DNA of 34,727 nt, from NCBI GenBank assembly GCA_021324255.1, contig JAJPJL010000137.1:1-34727 (forward strand), read 5' to 3'. A program made the translations under genes and the position numbers. This stretch comes from Bacillota bacterium (GTDB lineage Bacteria; Sysuimicrobiota; Sysuimicrobiia; Sysuimicrobiales; Segetimicrobiaceae). Shown here one piece after another: positions 15,988 to 24,708 of this stretch (the first letter of the stretch is position 1; each line of letters begins with the position of its first letter). The notes under the pieces were generated by a model. It ran no database searches. It had not been told where the DNA came from and saw only the letters and a program-made list of their open reading frames with translations.

Positions 15988-18762
15988 CTATCGGTCGCGT
16001 TCGGCGCGCGCGCGCTTCTCCTTGAGCACCGCCTGCGCCGCGGCCAAGCGCGCCGTCGGCACCCGGTACGGCGAACAGCTGACGTAGCTCAGCCCGGCGC
16101 GGTGGCAGAACTCGACGCTCTGCGGTTCGCCGCCGTGCTCGCCGCAGATGCCGAGCTCGATGTCCGGCCGCGCCGCGCGGCCCGCCCGCACCGCCTGCTC
16201 GATCAGCGCTCCCACGCCGTTCCGGTCCAGCACCTGGAACGGATTGTCGGGGAGGATCTTCCGCTCCACGTACTGCAGGAGGAACTTGCCCTCCGCGTCG
16301 TCGCGGCTGAAGCCGAAGATGAGCTGCGTGAGATCGTTGCTGCCGAAGGAGAAGAACTCGGCCACCTGGGCAATTTCGCCGGCCACGACGCAGGCCCGCG
16401 GCACCTCGATCATCGTGCCGAACTTGTAGCGGACCCGCACGCCCTGCTCCGCCATGATGCGATCCGCGAGCGGCCGCACGCGGCTCTCCACGATCTTGAG
16501 CTCGTTGACGTGCCCGACCAGCGGGATCATGATCTCCGGATGGGTGCGGACACCTTCCTTCGCCAGCTGGCACGCGGCCTCCAGGATGGCCCGCACCTGC
16601 ATGTCGATGATGCCGGGAAACATGATCCCCAGGCGGATGCCGCGGAGGCCGAGCATCGGGTTTTGCTCGCGCATCTTGGCGACCTCGCGCAGCAGGCGCT
16701 CCTTCTCCGCGAGCTCGGACGGGTTGTTGCCCCGCACCCGCAACTCCGTGACCTCGACGAGCAGGTCGTCGTACGGCGGCAGAAACTCGTGCAGCGGAGG
16801 ATCGATGAGCCGGATGACCACCGTCATCCCGGCCATCTCGCGCAGGATGCCGGCGAAATCCCCGCGCTGGATCGGCAACAGCTCGCCGAGCGCCCGCTCG
16901 CGCTCGTCCTCGGTCTCGGCCAGGATCATGCGCCGAACGATCGGCAGCCGGTCCTCCTCGAAGAACATGTGCTCCGTCCGGCACAGCCCGATGCCGCCCG
17001 CGCCGAACGCCCGGGCGCGGGCCGCGTCGCGGGGATAGTCCGCGTTGGCCCAGACGCCGAGCCGCCGCACGTGGTCCGCCCACCCGAGCAGTGTCTGCAG
17101 GTCTCGATCCCGGCTCAGGTCGGGATCGATCGTGCGGATGGCGCGGCCGAACACCTCCCCGGTCGTGCCGTCGATCGAGATCGGGTCGCCGCGATGGACC
17201 ACGCGGCCGTCGACGCTGAACTGCTGGCGCTGCGGGTCGACGCGAAGGGCTTCGGCGCCGGCCACGCAGGGCTTGCCGAGGCCGCGGGCCACCACCGCGG
17301 CGTGGCTCGTGCCGCCTCCGCGCGCCGTGAGGATGCCGCGCGCGACGAGCATGCCGTGCACGTCGTCCGGGTTGGTCTCGGGCCGCACGAGGATGACCGC
17401 CGTGCCGGACTGTCCCAGCTCCACCGCGGTGTCCGGGTCGAACACGGCCACGCCCGTGGCGGCCCCCGGCGACGCATTGAGACCTCGGGCCAGCAGCATG
17501 CCCTCGCGCTCCGCCGCGGTCTTGTCCTCGGGATCGAAGCGCGGCAGCAGCAACTGGTAGATCTGATCCGGCTCGACGCGCAGGAGGGCCTCCTCCCGGG
17601 AGATCAGCTTCTCCCGGACCATGTCCACCGCGATCTTCACCGCGGCTTGCGCGGTGCGCTTCCCGCTGCGCGTTTGCAGCATCCACAACTTGCCGCGCTC
17701 GACCGTGAACTCGAGATCCTGCACGTCCTTGTAGTGCTGCTCCAGCATCTTCGCGACTTTGTGAAACTGCGCGTACACGCCCGGCATCTCGTTGCCCATC
17801 TCCGTGATCGGGTGGGGCGTCCGGATGCCGGCCACCACGTCCTCGCCCTGGGCGTTCGGCAGGTACTCGCCGTAGAGCACCTTCTCCCCGGTGGACGGGT
17901 TGCGCGTGAACGCCACGCCGGTCGCGCTGTCGTCGCCCATGTTGCCGAAGACCATGGCCTGGACGTTGACCGCGGTGCCGAGATCGTGCGGGATCTTGTT
18001 GAAGTTGCGGTAGTCGACGGCGCGCTTGCCCATCCACGAGTCGAACACCGCGCGGATCGCGAGCTCGAGCTGCCTCCACGGGTCCTCCGGAAACTCGACC
18101 CCTTGCTCGCGGCGGATCAGGTCCTGAAAAGCCCGGGCGATCTCGCTCAGATCCGCCGGCCCCAGGTCCGTGTCGACGCGCGCCCCCGTGCGGCGCTTGT
18201 GCTCCTCGATGATCGCCTCGAAGCGCTCTCCCGGAACGCCGAGCACGATCTTGCCGAACATCTGGACGAACCGGCGGTAGGCGTCGCGCGCGAACCGCTC
18301 GTTTCCCGTGAGCGCCGCCAGCCCGCGGAGCGTCTCCTCGTTCAGGCCGAGATTCAGCACGGTGTCCATCATCCCGGGCATCGAGAAGCGGGCGCCCGAG
18401 CGGACCGAGACGAGCAGCGGGTTTGCGGGGTCGCCGAACTTCTTGCCCATCTTGCGCTCGACCGTCCAGAGCGCCCGCCGCACCTCGTCCATGAGCCCCG
18501 GCGGGAACTGCCGGCCGCGGGCGTTGTACTCGTTGCACACCGCGGTGGTGATCGTGAAGCCGGGCGGAACGGGAAGGCCCACGCGGCTCATCTCCGCGAG
18601 GCCCGCCCCCTTGCCGCCGAGCAGGTCGCGCATCGTCGCGTTGCCTTCCTCGAAGAGCCAGATCCGCTTGCGGGACGCGCGCTTGGCCGGGGCCGCGGCC
18701 GGGCGCCGCCGGGGCGCGGTCGCCCGGCGAGCCGGGGACTTCGCGCGAATGCGTACAACCAT
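15988..18762 (-). CDS. ppdK: Pyruvate, phosphate dikinase
   Basis: Interconverts pyruvate + ATP + phosphate and phosphoenolpyruvate + AMP + pyrophosphate. It has 924 residues, with the N-terminal ATP-grasp part (MRDLLGGKGAGLAEM, VSVRSGARFSMPGMMDT), the central swivelling domain with the phospho-His H487 in ARGGGTSHAAVVARGLG, and the C-terminal TIM barrel (GIGLCRTEHMFF, FSFGSNDLTQ) ending near the catalytic Cys at about 896 in YVSCSPYRVP. About 30 extra Arg/Lys/Ala/Pro-rich residues precede the usual start (KRIWLFEEG); no other in-frame ATG/GTG lies between, and GAGGTG precedes the ATG, so the tail seems real. It sits between glyS and dgt on the same strand. Confidence 0.95.
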   Translation of the reverse strand: MVVRIRAKSPARRATAPRRRPAAAPAKRASRKRIWLFEEGNATMRDLLGGKGAGLAEMSRVGLPVPPGFTITTAVCNEYNARGRQFPPGLMDEVRRALWTVERKMGKKFGDPANPLLVSVRSGARFSMPGMMDTVLNLGLNEETLRGLAALTGNERFARDAYRRFVQMFGKIVLGVPGERFEAIIEEHKRRTGARVDTDLGPADLSEIARAFQDLIRREQGVEFPEDPWRQLELAIRAVFDSWMGKRAVDYRNFNKIPHDLGTAVNVQAMVFGNMGDDSATGVAFTRNPSTGEKVLYGEYLPNAQGEDVVAGIRTPHPITEMGNEMPGVYAQFHKVAKMLEQHYKDVQDLEFTVERGKLWMLQTRSGKRTAQAAVKIAVDMVREKLISREEALLRVEPDQIYQLLLPRFDPEDKTAAEREGMLLARGLNASPGAATGVAVFDPDTAVELGQSGTAVILVRPETNPDDVHGMLVARGILTARGGGTSHAAVVARGLGKPCVAGAEALRVDPQRQQFSVDGRVVHRGDPISIDGTTGEVFGRAIRTIDPDLSRDRDLQTLLGWADHVRRLGVWANADYPRDAARARAFGAGGIGLCRTEHMFFEEDRLPIVRRMILAETEDERERALGELLPIQRGDFAGILREMAGMTVVIRLIDPPLHEFLPPYDDLLVEVTELRVRGNNPSELAEKERLLREVAKMREQNPMLGLRGIRLGIMFPGIIDMQVRAILEAACQLAKEGVRTHPEIMIPLVGHVNELKIVESRVRPLADRIMAEQGVRVRYKFGTMIEVPRACVVAGEIAQVAEFFSFGSNDLTQLIFGFSRDDAEGKFLLQYVERKILPDNPFQVLDRNGVGALIEQAVRAGRAARPDIELGICGEHGGEPQSVEFCHRAGLSYVSCSPYRVPTARLAAAQAVLKEKRARAERDR

Positions 18763-18794
18763 GTGTGGGTCACCTCGCCTTGTCGGGGTCTACG

Positions 18795-18820
18795 ACGGCG
18801 GCGCCGGGGGGCGCCGCCGT
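18795..18820 (-). terminator. Hairpin between glyS and ppdK
   Basis: ACGGCGGCGCC and GGCGCCGCCGT form a perfect 11-bp stem with a four-G loop (four Cs on the transcribed strand), in the 74-base gap between the glyS stop and ppdK start. No T run follows on the minus strand, so it may be a processing or attenuation hairpin rather than a full terminator. Confidence 0.4.
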
Positions 18821-18836
18821 GATCCTGCCATGCTGT

Positions 18837-21017
18837 TCAAGACGGCGCCGCCGCCTTTCCTTCTCCAACGACGACGCGCGAGAGGTCCGCGATGGGACGC
18901 ACGAGCGCGACCACGCCCGCCAGCAGCGCCAGGCGGTTTTGGCGGACCCCCTCGTCCGGATCCATCACGAGCACGTCCTCGAAGAAACGGTCCACCGGCG
19001 CCGCCAGCGCGGCGAGCCGCTCGAGCGCGGCGCGATAGCGCCGCGCCAGCTCGTCCGCCCCCGGCGCCGTCCCGTCCCCGGCCGTCGGGTCGCCGAGCGC
19101 CGCCCACGCCTGCGCGTCGGTCTGCGCGTCGCGCAGGGACTGGAGGAGCGCCCGCTCCGCGGGCGCGGCGCAGAGGTCTTCGCGCACCGGGCCGGGCGCA
19201 CCGTCCGGCAGGATGCGCGCCGCCCGGTCAAATGCCGTGTAGACGCCGGCGAACGCCGCCGTGCGGCGAAACTCCCAGAGGGCTCGCGCCCGCGCCGCCG
19301 CGTCGACGAGATCATCCGCGCCGGCGTCGAGCGCCGCGTCGACGGTGTCATAGCTGATCCCCTCGTCGATCAGCATCGCGCGCAGCCGCTGGCGCAGCGC
19401 GCTCTGCCACTCCTCGAGCACGCGGGCGCCGTCCGGGCCAGCGGCCGCCCCGGCCCCGCGCGCCAGGTCCGCGAGGCTCAGGCGCATGCCCCGGCGGAGG
19501 ATGATCGCCACGATCCCGGCCGCGGCGCGCCGGAGGCCGTACGGGTCCTGCGAGCCGCTCGGGGCCATCCCCGCGGCGAGGGCGCTCAACAGCGTGTCGG
19601 CCTTGTCCGCGAGGGCGAGGTATGCGCCGGTCGGCGTCGACGGAAGGACGGCGCCGCGCGGCAAATACTGCTCCCGAATCGCGTCGGCCACGGCGGCCGG
19701 CTCGCCGTCGAGACGCGCGTAGATGCCGCCCATCACGCCCTGGAGCTCCGGGAGCTCGCGTACCACCTGCGTGATGAGGTCGGCCTTGCTGAGATGGGCG
19801 GCCCGTCGCAGCAGGTCGCTCTGGGACGGCGCCAGGTGGAGCAGCCGGGCGAGCACCCCGGCCAAGCGCTCCAGGCGGACCGTCTTGTCGGCCATCGTGC
19901 CGAGCCGGTCGAGAAACACGAGGTCCTGAAGACCCTGGACGCGGTCCGCGAGGCGCCGCTTGCGGTCCTCCTCGAAGAAGAAACGGCCGTCGGCCAGCCG
20001 CGCGCGCAGGACCCACTCGTTGCCCTCGCGCACGATCGCCAGCCCGCGGCGGTCGCCGTTCCGCACGCCCACAAACGCCGGCAGCAGCGCGCCCCCGGCG
20101 TCCTCCACCGCAAAGTACTTCTGGTGGTGCTGCATCACGGTGATGAGCACCTCGCGCGGCAGCGCCAGAAACTCGTCGGCAAACCGGCCGACAAACGCCT
20201 CGGGCCACTCCACGAGCTGCACGGTCTCGTCCAGCAGGTCGGCGTCCAGGACCACCCGCCCGCCGATTTCGCCGGCCGCCTTCCGCGCCGCGTCCGCGAC
20301 GCGCCGCCGCCGCTCCTCGGGATCCAGCAGCACAAAGCTCCGCTTGAGCACGGCCTCGTACGATCCGGCGCGCGGCACCGGCACCGCCGCCGGATGGAGG
20401 ATCCGGTGGCCGTACGTCCTGCGACCCGCCGCGACGCCGGCGAACTCACAGGCAATCACCCGGCTGCCGAGTAACGCCACGAGCCACCGCACCGGACGGG
20501 CAAACCGGACCGTCCCCGTCCCCCACCGCATCGCCTTCGGAAATGTCAGGCCGGCGGCGAGCTCCGGCAACAGCGTCCGGAGGACCTCCGCCGCGGCCGC
20601 GCCCGGCTCGCGCCGCACCGCGTACACGTACTCTCCTTGCGGCGTGACGCGGCGTTCGAGCGCGCTCACCGGCACGCCCTGACCTCTGGCAAACCCCTCC
20701 GCCGCGGCCGTGGGCCGGCCGTGCGCGTCATACGCGACCCTGACGGCCGGCCCGCGGACCTCGCGGACGAGGTCGCGCTGCCGAGGCTGCACGTCGTCGG
20801 CGATCAACACGAGCCGGCGGGGCGTCGAGAAAGACGTCACCCGCCTCACCGCGATGCGCGCCGACTCCAGGGCGCGAGGCGCCTGCTCGGCCAACTGGCG
20901 GGCGCCGTCCCACGCGGCCTGCGGCGGCAGCTCCTCCGTGCCGATCTCGAACACGAGACGCGCCCCGGCCCGGGGGCTCCGGCGGCGGCCGGCGGCCGGC
21001 CCCGGCCTACGCGGCAT
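18837..21017 (-). CDS. glyS: Glycyl-tRNA synthetase beta subunit
   Basis: Beta subunit of the two-gene bacterial glycyl-tRNA synthetase, recognising tRNA-Gly; 726 residues. It begins [12 protein letters not shown] after about 19 Arg/Pro-rich residues. Further landmarks: [70 protein letters not shown]-like [23 protein letters not shown], and a C-terminal DALR-like anticodon domain ending [20 protein letters not shown]. The ATG at 21017 overlaps the glyQ end by 11 bases; an internal GTG in LVFEIG would give a start closer to the family norm. Confidence 0.95.
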   Translation of the reverse strand: MPRRPGPAAGRRRSPRAGARLVFEIGTEELPPQAAWDGARQLAEQAPRALESARIAVRRVTSFSTPRRLVLIADDVQPRQRDLVREVRGPAVRVAYDAHGRPTAAAEGFARGQGVPVSALERRVTPQGEYVYAVRREPGAAAAEVLRTLLPELAAGLTFPKAMRWGTGTVRFARPVRWLVALLGSRVIACEFAGVAAGRRTYGHRILHPAAVPVPRAGSYEAVLKRSFVLLDPEERRRRVADAARKAAGEIGGRVVLDADLLDETVQLVEWPEAFVGRFADEFLALPREVLITVMQHHQKYFAVEDAGGALLPAFVGVRNGDRRGLAIVREGNEWVLRARLADGRFFFEEDRKRRLADRVQGLQDLVFLDRLGTMADKTVRLERLAGVLARLLHLAPSQSDLLRRAAHLSKADLITQVVRELPELQGVMGGIYARLDGEPAAVADAIREQYLPRGAVLPSTPTGAYLALADKADTLLSALAAGMAPSGSQDPYGLRRAAAGIVAIILRRGMRLSLADLARGAGAAAGPDGARVLEEWQSALRQRLRAMLIDEGISYDTVDAALDAGADDLVDAAARARALWEFRRTAAFAGVYTAFDRAARILPDGAPGPVREDLCAAPAERALLQSLRDAQTDAQAWAALGDPTAGDGTAPGADELARRYRAALERLAALAAPVDRFFEDVLVMDPDEGVRQNRLALLAGVVALVRPIADLSRVVVGEGKAAAPS

Positions 21018-21891
21018 CGGGGCGCCCCCGCAGCAGCGGCCAGCCGAGTTCTTCGCGATGCTTGAGGTACTGCTCGGCGCACCGTCGCGCCAGCACGCGG
21101 CAGCGCGCCATCAGGCTCGCGCGCTCCGCGACCCCGACCGCTCCCCGCGCATCGAGGAGGTTGAAGGTGTGGGAGCACCGCAGCACGTGCTCGTACGCCG
21201 GCACGGTCAACCCCGCGTCCAGCAGCCGGCCGGCTTCCGCCTCGGCCGCGGCGAAGGTATGGCGCAGCATGTCCACGTCCGCCGTCTCGAACGCGAACGT
21301 GGAATGCTCGAACTCATCCTCGCGCCGGATTTCGCCGTACGTGATGCCGGGCGCCCACTCGAGGTCGAAGACGTTGTCCTTGCGCAGCACAAACTGCGCG
21401 ATCCGCTCCAATCCGTACGTCAGCTCCACGGGTATCGCCGGCAGCTCCAGACCGCCCGCCTGCTGAAAGTACGTGAACTGGCTGATCTCCTGCCCGTCGA
21501 GAAACACCTGCCAGCCGACGCCCGACGCCCCGAGCGTCTGATCCGCCCAATCGTCCTCGAGAAACCGGAGATCGTGGTCTCGCAGCTCGATCCCCAGCGC
21601 GCGGAGACTCCGGAGGTAGGCATCCTGGACGTCGTCGGGAGACGGTTTGAGAATGACCTGATACTGATGATGCTGGTAGAGCCGGTTGGGGTTCTGTCCG
21701 TAGCGCCCGTCGGCGGGGCGGCGGCTCGGCTGCACGTACGCGACCCGCCACGGCTCCGGGCCGAGCGCCCGCAGAAACGTCGCGGGATGCATCGTACCCG
21801 CCCCGACCTCGAGGTCGTACGGCTGCGCGATCACGCATCCCCGCGCGGCCCAGTAACGTTCCAGGCCGAGCACGAGGTCCTGAAAGGTCAT
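21007..21891 (-). CDS. glyQ: Glycyl-tRNA synthetase alpha subunit
   Basis: Catalytic alpha subunit of the alpha2beta2 glycyl-tRNA synthetase, 294 residues. Very conserved: [118 protein letters not shown], and [14 protein letters not shown]. An AGGAGG ribosome site precedes the ATG. The 60-base gap to the upstream small gene is too short for a T-box leader, which many Firmicutes glyQS operons carry. Confidence 0.97.
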   Translation of the reverse strand: MTFQDLVLGLERYWAARGCVIAQPYDLEVGAGTMHPATFLRALGPEPWRVAYVQPSRRPADGRYGQNPNRLYQHHQYQVILKPSPDDVQDAYLRSLRALGIELRDHDLRFLEDDWADQTLGASGVGWQVFLDGQEISQFTYFQQAGGLELPAIPVELTYGLERIAQFVLRKDNVFDLEWAPGITYGEIRREDEFEHSTFAFETADVDMLRHTFAAAEAEAGRLLDAGLTVPAYEHVLRCSHTFNLLDARGAVGVAERASLMARCRVLARRCAEQYLKHREELGWPLLRGRPDAA

Positions 21892-21951
21892 GGAGATCCT
21901 CCTGACTCTACGCCGGCCATCCGGGGGAACGAAGCAGACCAGCCGAGGCCG

Positions 21952-22194
21952 CTAACCGATCCCGAGCGGTTCCTCCTCGCGCTCGCGCCGCACCGGCAGC
22001 GACGTCAACATGGTGGCGAGGGCGAAGGCGGCGAGCCCGGCGGCTGCCCACGTGAGCGGGAGCTCGATGACCCGATCGTCCGTGTGGATCCGCACCGCGC
22101 CGGAGGGACCGCGCCGCACGATGCGCTGCGCTTCCTCCATCGCGGACCCAAAGAGGGCGAGCGCCCGCTGGACTCGTTCCAGGTCGATCTCCAT
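21952..22194 (-). CDS. Small single-helix membrane protein, DUF4342-like C-terminal part
   Basis: An 80-residue protein with a good ribosome site (GGAGGTGG) before its ATG. The N-terminal half is an amphipathic helix (DLERVQRALALFGSAMEEAQ), followed by a basic segment and a short strand, AVRIHTDDRVIELPLTW, that runs into a membrane helix AAAGLAAFALATMLTSL; the tail is charged (RREREEEP). The strand-to-helix junction (VR...R.v.eLPLTW) recalls the C-terminal part of DUF4342 proteins, which usually also carry a UBA-like domain, absent here. It sits between recO and glyQ. Function unknown; the family link is tentative. Confidence 0.7.
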   Translation of the reverse strand: MEIDLERVQRALALFGSAMEEAQRIVRRGPSGAVRIHTDDRVIELPLTWAAAGLAAFALATMLTSLPVRREREEEPLGIG

Positions 22195-22213
22195 GGGACC
22201 ACCTCCGCGCCTT

Positions 22214-22222
22214 ATCTTATCA
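22214..22222 (-). promoter_or_regulatory. Candidate extended -10 promoter for the small gene/glyQS unit
   Basis: On the minus strand TGATAAGAT reads as an extended -10 (TG-N-TAAGAT), in the only A+T-rich patch of the recO-to-small-gene gap and about 20 bases before the ATG at 22194. No clear -35 is seen. It would allow the small gene, glyQ and glyS to be transcribed independently of recO. Confidence 0.35.
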
Positions 22223-22261
22223 CGCGCGCCGGTGCGGCGATACCGCAGCCGGCCGTCCTCC

Positions 22262-22282
22262 GTCCTCCCCTGTCCGGAGGAC
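22262..22282 (-). terminator. Hairpin in the gap after recO
   Basis: GTCCTCC and GGAGGAC form a perfect 7-bp stem around a 7-base loop, in the 272-base gap (22195-22466) between the recO stop and the small gene. There is no T run on the minus strand. Apart from this and the candidate promoter, the gap shows no gene or structure. Confidence 0.35.
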
Positions 22283-22466
22283 CCAGACGCGAAGCGCGCG
22301 GGCCATCCCGTCGTGTGCGGCTCGGACGAGCGCGCAAGATTCGTCGCGCGGCGGGACCGGCCCCTCGGCGTTATTCCCCATGGGAGATGCCCGGTGCGGG
22401 AGAGGCCGAGACGCCCGGCCGGGCCGCCGCGGTGTGTCTTGCGCGCGGGGGCCGGTGAGACGCGGA

Positions 22467-23294
22467 TCAGCGCGTGGGACCGGCGTCCGGCCCCGCGCCG
22501 CGCGAGGTCGACGTCGATGCGCCCGCGGCGCGCAAACGCCCGATGACCGCCGGGGATCGCAGCTTGGCGTCGAGTTGATGTTCGAGATGCGCCTGCACCA
22601 GCCGGGCGAGGTCGCGCCGCTGCCCGGGCGGCGTGCGAAGGCGCACGGCATGCTCCGGAGCTGCGCGAAGCAGATAGCCGCACGTCGCGAACACCCCGGG
22701 GACGGTGCGCATCGCCTCCGCGTGGCCGGCGAGGCACGCCGGGCACACGGCGCCTCCCGCGTCCGCGGCGAACCCCCACGCCGCCGCGGGCCCGCTCGCC
22801 CCCCGGGGCAGCGCGCGCCCGCATCCGACGCACGCGTCCACCTCGGGCCGGTAGCCGAGCTCGGAAGCGAGCCGCAGCCCGCACCAGAGCGCGGCCATCT
22901 CGGCCGCGTCCTCGGACGCGTCCTCCAGCACATCGAGCGTCCGCAGGACGATCGTAAACGCCTCCTCGTGGCGGTCTCGTTCCGGAAGCAGGCGGTCCAC
23001 CACCTCGGCCACATAGCCGGCGTACGCGCCTCTCAGGAGATCCGTGTGGATGCCCGGAAAGGTGCGGAGCACTTCGACCTGCGCGATCACGTCCAAGGAG
23101 CGGCCGCGGGCCAGCAGGAAGCCGCCGTGGGTAAACGGCTCGACGCGCCCGGCGAGCCGGCTGGTGATGCGCCGCGTACCGCGGGCCACCGCTCGAAGGC
23201 GGCCGTACTCCCGGGTCAAGAGCGTGATGGTCCGGTCGGCCTCGCCGATGACCTGCCGCCGCAGCACGATGCCTTCGGCCTTATAGACCGGCAC
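22467..23294 (-). CDS. recO: DNA repair protein RecO
   Basis: Recombination mediator that loads RecA with RecR/RecF and anneals single strands. From the GTG at 23294 it has 275 residues. The N-terminal OB-fold is clear: VYKAEGIVLRRQVIGEADRT, ITLLTREYGRLRAVARGTRR, LAGRVEPFTHGGFLLARG. The central helical part includes LLRGAYAGYVAEVVDRLLPE. Four cysteines in CVGCG and CPACL form the zinc site of this branch of RecO. A GAGGTGGG site precedes the GTG, and the start overlaps the end of cdd by 14 bases. Confidence 0.92.
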   Translation of the reverse strand: MPVYKAEGIVLRRQVIGEADRTITLLTREYGRLRAVARGTRRITSRLAGRVEPFTHGGFLLARGRSLDVIAQVEVLRTFPGIHTDLLRGAYAGYVAEVVDRLLPERDRHEEAFTIVLRTLDVLEDASEDAAEMAALWCGLRLASELGYRPEVDACVGCGRALPRGASGPAAAWGFAADAGGAVCPACLAGHAEAMRTVPGVFATCGYLLRAAPEHAVRLRTPPGQRRDLARLVQAHLEHQLDAKLRSPAVIGRLRAAGASTSTSRGAGPDAGPTR

Positions 23295-23787
23295 GCCGCC
23301 CACCTCGCGACGGCCGCCGCCGCCGTGACGCCCGCCGCATCGGCGATTCGGCGCCGTCGCGTCGAACGGCGGCCGGTGCGGTCGCACCGCGCGGACTCGC
23401 GGAGCTCGCGCGCAGCGCGAACGGATGCGGAAGGAGCTCGCGAAGCGTCCGGACAGTCGGGCGCGTGCCCGGCGACACCAGCAGCACGGTCTCGACGCCA
23501 AACTCGTCCATGACCTGGCGGCACGCCCCGCACGGACTGATGCCGGCCGGTCCCGCGACCGCCACCGTCCGGAGCCGGCGGTGGCCGGCCGCGACCGCCG
23601 TGAGCATCGCGACGCGCTCGGCGCACAGCGTCAGGCCGTAGGATCCATTCTCGACGTTCGCGCCCGTGTAGACGGCGCCGCCGGCCGTCAACACGGCGGC
23701 CCCGACGGCGAATCCGGAGTACGGCGCGTAGGCGCGCCGCCGCGCGGTGACCGCCGCCCGGGCGATCCGCCGCAGCGACGGCGGCAC
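23281..23787 (-). CDS. cdd: Cytidine deaminase
   Basis: Zinc enzyme that deaminates cytidine and deoxycytidine to the uridines in pyrimidine salvage. Motifs: RRAYAPYSGFAVGAAV (family AYAPYS.F.VGAA), TGANVENGSYGLTLCAERVA with the CAE zinc ligand and catalytic Glu, and GPAGISPCGACRQVMDEF with the PCGxC ligands. It is the tetrameric one-domain form. The GTG at 23787 gives a standard N-terminus (about 168 residues); an ATG at 23856 would add 23 low-complexity residues and overlap the upstream gene. After the usual end (LLPHPFAL) it runs on for about 45 Arg/Ala-rich residues, not a known domain, into the recO start. Confidence 0.9.
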   Translation of the reverse strand: MPPSLRRIARAAVTARRRAYAPYSGFAVGAAVLTAGGAVYTGANVENGSYGLTLCAERVAMLTAVAAGHRRLRTVAVAGPAGISPCGACRQVMDEFGVETVLLVSPGTRPTVRTLRELLPHPFALRASSASPRGATAPAAVRRDGAESPMRRASRRRRPSRGGRRAGL

Positions 23788-23839
23788 GGCGTTCGCCGCC
23801 GGCGGGCGGGGCCCCGGCGAGGCGAGGCGTCCGGTGCGC

Positions 23840-24421
23840 CTACTGCGGTTGCGCATCTTGCAGCCGCAGCTGCCGCAGGATGTCCCCGAGGCGCGTCTCG
23901 ATCGCGTTCAGCCGGCCGTCGAGGTGGTGAAAGCGGTCGTCGAGCGTGGTGCGCGGGACCACGCTGATGACACCCCCCGTCTCCAGCACCGCTTCCGCCA
24001 CCTGCCCCAGAGCCGCGAGCCCCTGCTTTCTCACCGCCTCCATCAACTCTTCCTCGGTAATCGCTTCGCGGTCCAGGTTGTCCCGCACGACCTCGCCGTC
24101 CTTGATCAACGTGACGGGCCCGCCCTCCAGGAGGCGGTCGATCTGGGGGCGGCGGTACAGGAAACGGACGACGAGGGCGTTCACGAGCAGGAGCGCGCTC
24201 ACCCCGATGAGGCCGCCGACCATGGAGTTGTCGTTGCCGATCGTCGCGTTCTGTACCGTGTTTGCAAGCATCATCAGCACCACGAGGTCGAAGGAATTGA
24301 GCTGCGCGAGTTGCCGGCGCCCGGCGAGCCGGACTACGATCACAAGAAAGAGGTAGACGAGAACGGGCCGGATCACTTTTTCGGCAATCGAGAGCTCGGG
24401 AACGAAGATATTGTGCCACAC
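23840..24421 (-). CDS. DUF421 / YetF-family membrane protein
   Basis: Membrane protein of the YetF/DUF421 family, 193 residues; the biochemical function is not established. Three N-terminal helices (about residues 13-100) include VYLFLVIVVRLAGRRQLAQL (family v.lllR..Gkrq..ql) and SFDLVVLMMLANTVQNATIG, followed by the soluble domain with GPVTLIKDGEVVRDNL, a second strand-rich part LMEAVRKQGLAALGQVAEAV and ETGGVISVV. The C-terminal 40 residues look like a short coiled coil (DDRFHHLDGRLNAIETRLGD). The GTG at 24421 is preceded by GGAGGAAAGG. It heads the minus-strand run towards cdd and recO and is divergent from the histidine kinase. Confidence 0.88.
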   Translation of the reverse strand: MWHNIFVPELSIAEKVIRPVLVYLFLVIVVRLAGRRQLAQLNSFDLVVLMMLANTVQNATIGNDNSMVGGLIGVSALLLVNALVVRFLYRRPQIDRLLEGGPVTLIKDGEVVRDNLDREAITEEELMEAVRKQGLAALGQVAEAVLETGGVISVVPRTTLDDRFHHLDGRLNAIETRLGDILRQLRLQDAQPQ

Positions 24422-24708
24422 AGGCCTTTCCTCCCTCCACCGTGGCGTGGGCGGCGCGTATCGGACCGGGGCAGGTTCGGTGCGCGACCACGCACCTCCC
24501 GCACCCCGCCGGCTCCTTGCCGCCGATTGCTGGGACGCGCGCGGGCATGTGGAGCGGGAACGGCCGGGCGGCGGCGCGAACCGGTCGGTGGCCCCCCGCG
24601 CGGACCGTCTCGGATCCGGACCCCTGTCCCAATGGACAGGCGGAGACCGGTCGAGACATCCGTGTCGCGGCCTGCGGCCGCGGCGTACTGTGGTGGCGGG
24701 ACGATCCC
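24422..24708. other. Divergent intergenic region, DUF421 gene / histidine kinase
   Basis: About 290 bases with no credible gene, though the kinase frame remains open through most of it (back to 24442). Promoters for both directions should lie here but no standard -35/-10 pair is visible. It contains the palindrome CGGATCCG (24611-24618), an inverted repeat at 24623-24640, and a direct repeat ACCGGTCG (about 24590 and 24646). Confidence 0.5.
24623..24640. promoter_or_regulatory. Inverted repeat upstream of the kinase/regulator pair, operator candidate
   Basis: CCTGTCC-CAAT-GGACAGG is a perfect 7-bp inverted repeat, about 70 bases before the kinase start. LuxR-type regulators often bind such imperfect or perfect dyads, so autoregulation by the response regulator at 25947-26567 is possible. 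A single copy was seen. Confidence 0.35.

Noticed and set aside
15748-18822. A 1024-codon open frame on the plus strand opposite pyruvate phosphate dikinase
   Set aside because: It is antisense to a clear enzyme gene, is dominated by Arg/Leu/His/Asp as expected of a mirrored GC-rich gene, and shows no family motif.
21892-21951. T-box riboswitch upstream of glyQ
   Set aside because: The gap to the upstream gene is only 60 bases and contains no T-box-like sequence or terminator; many Firmicutes have one, but there is no room here.
24442-24708. Longer histidine kinase starting at 24442
   Set aside because: The extra 89 residues are low-complexity with no ribosome site and contain the divergent regulatory region; the GTG at 24709 leads directly into the helical and GAF parts.
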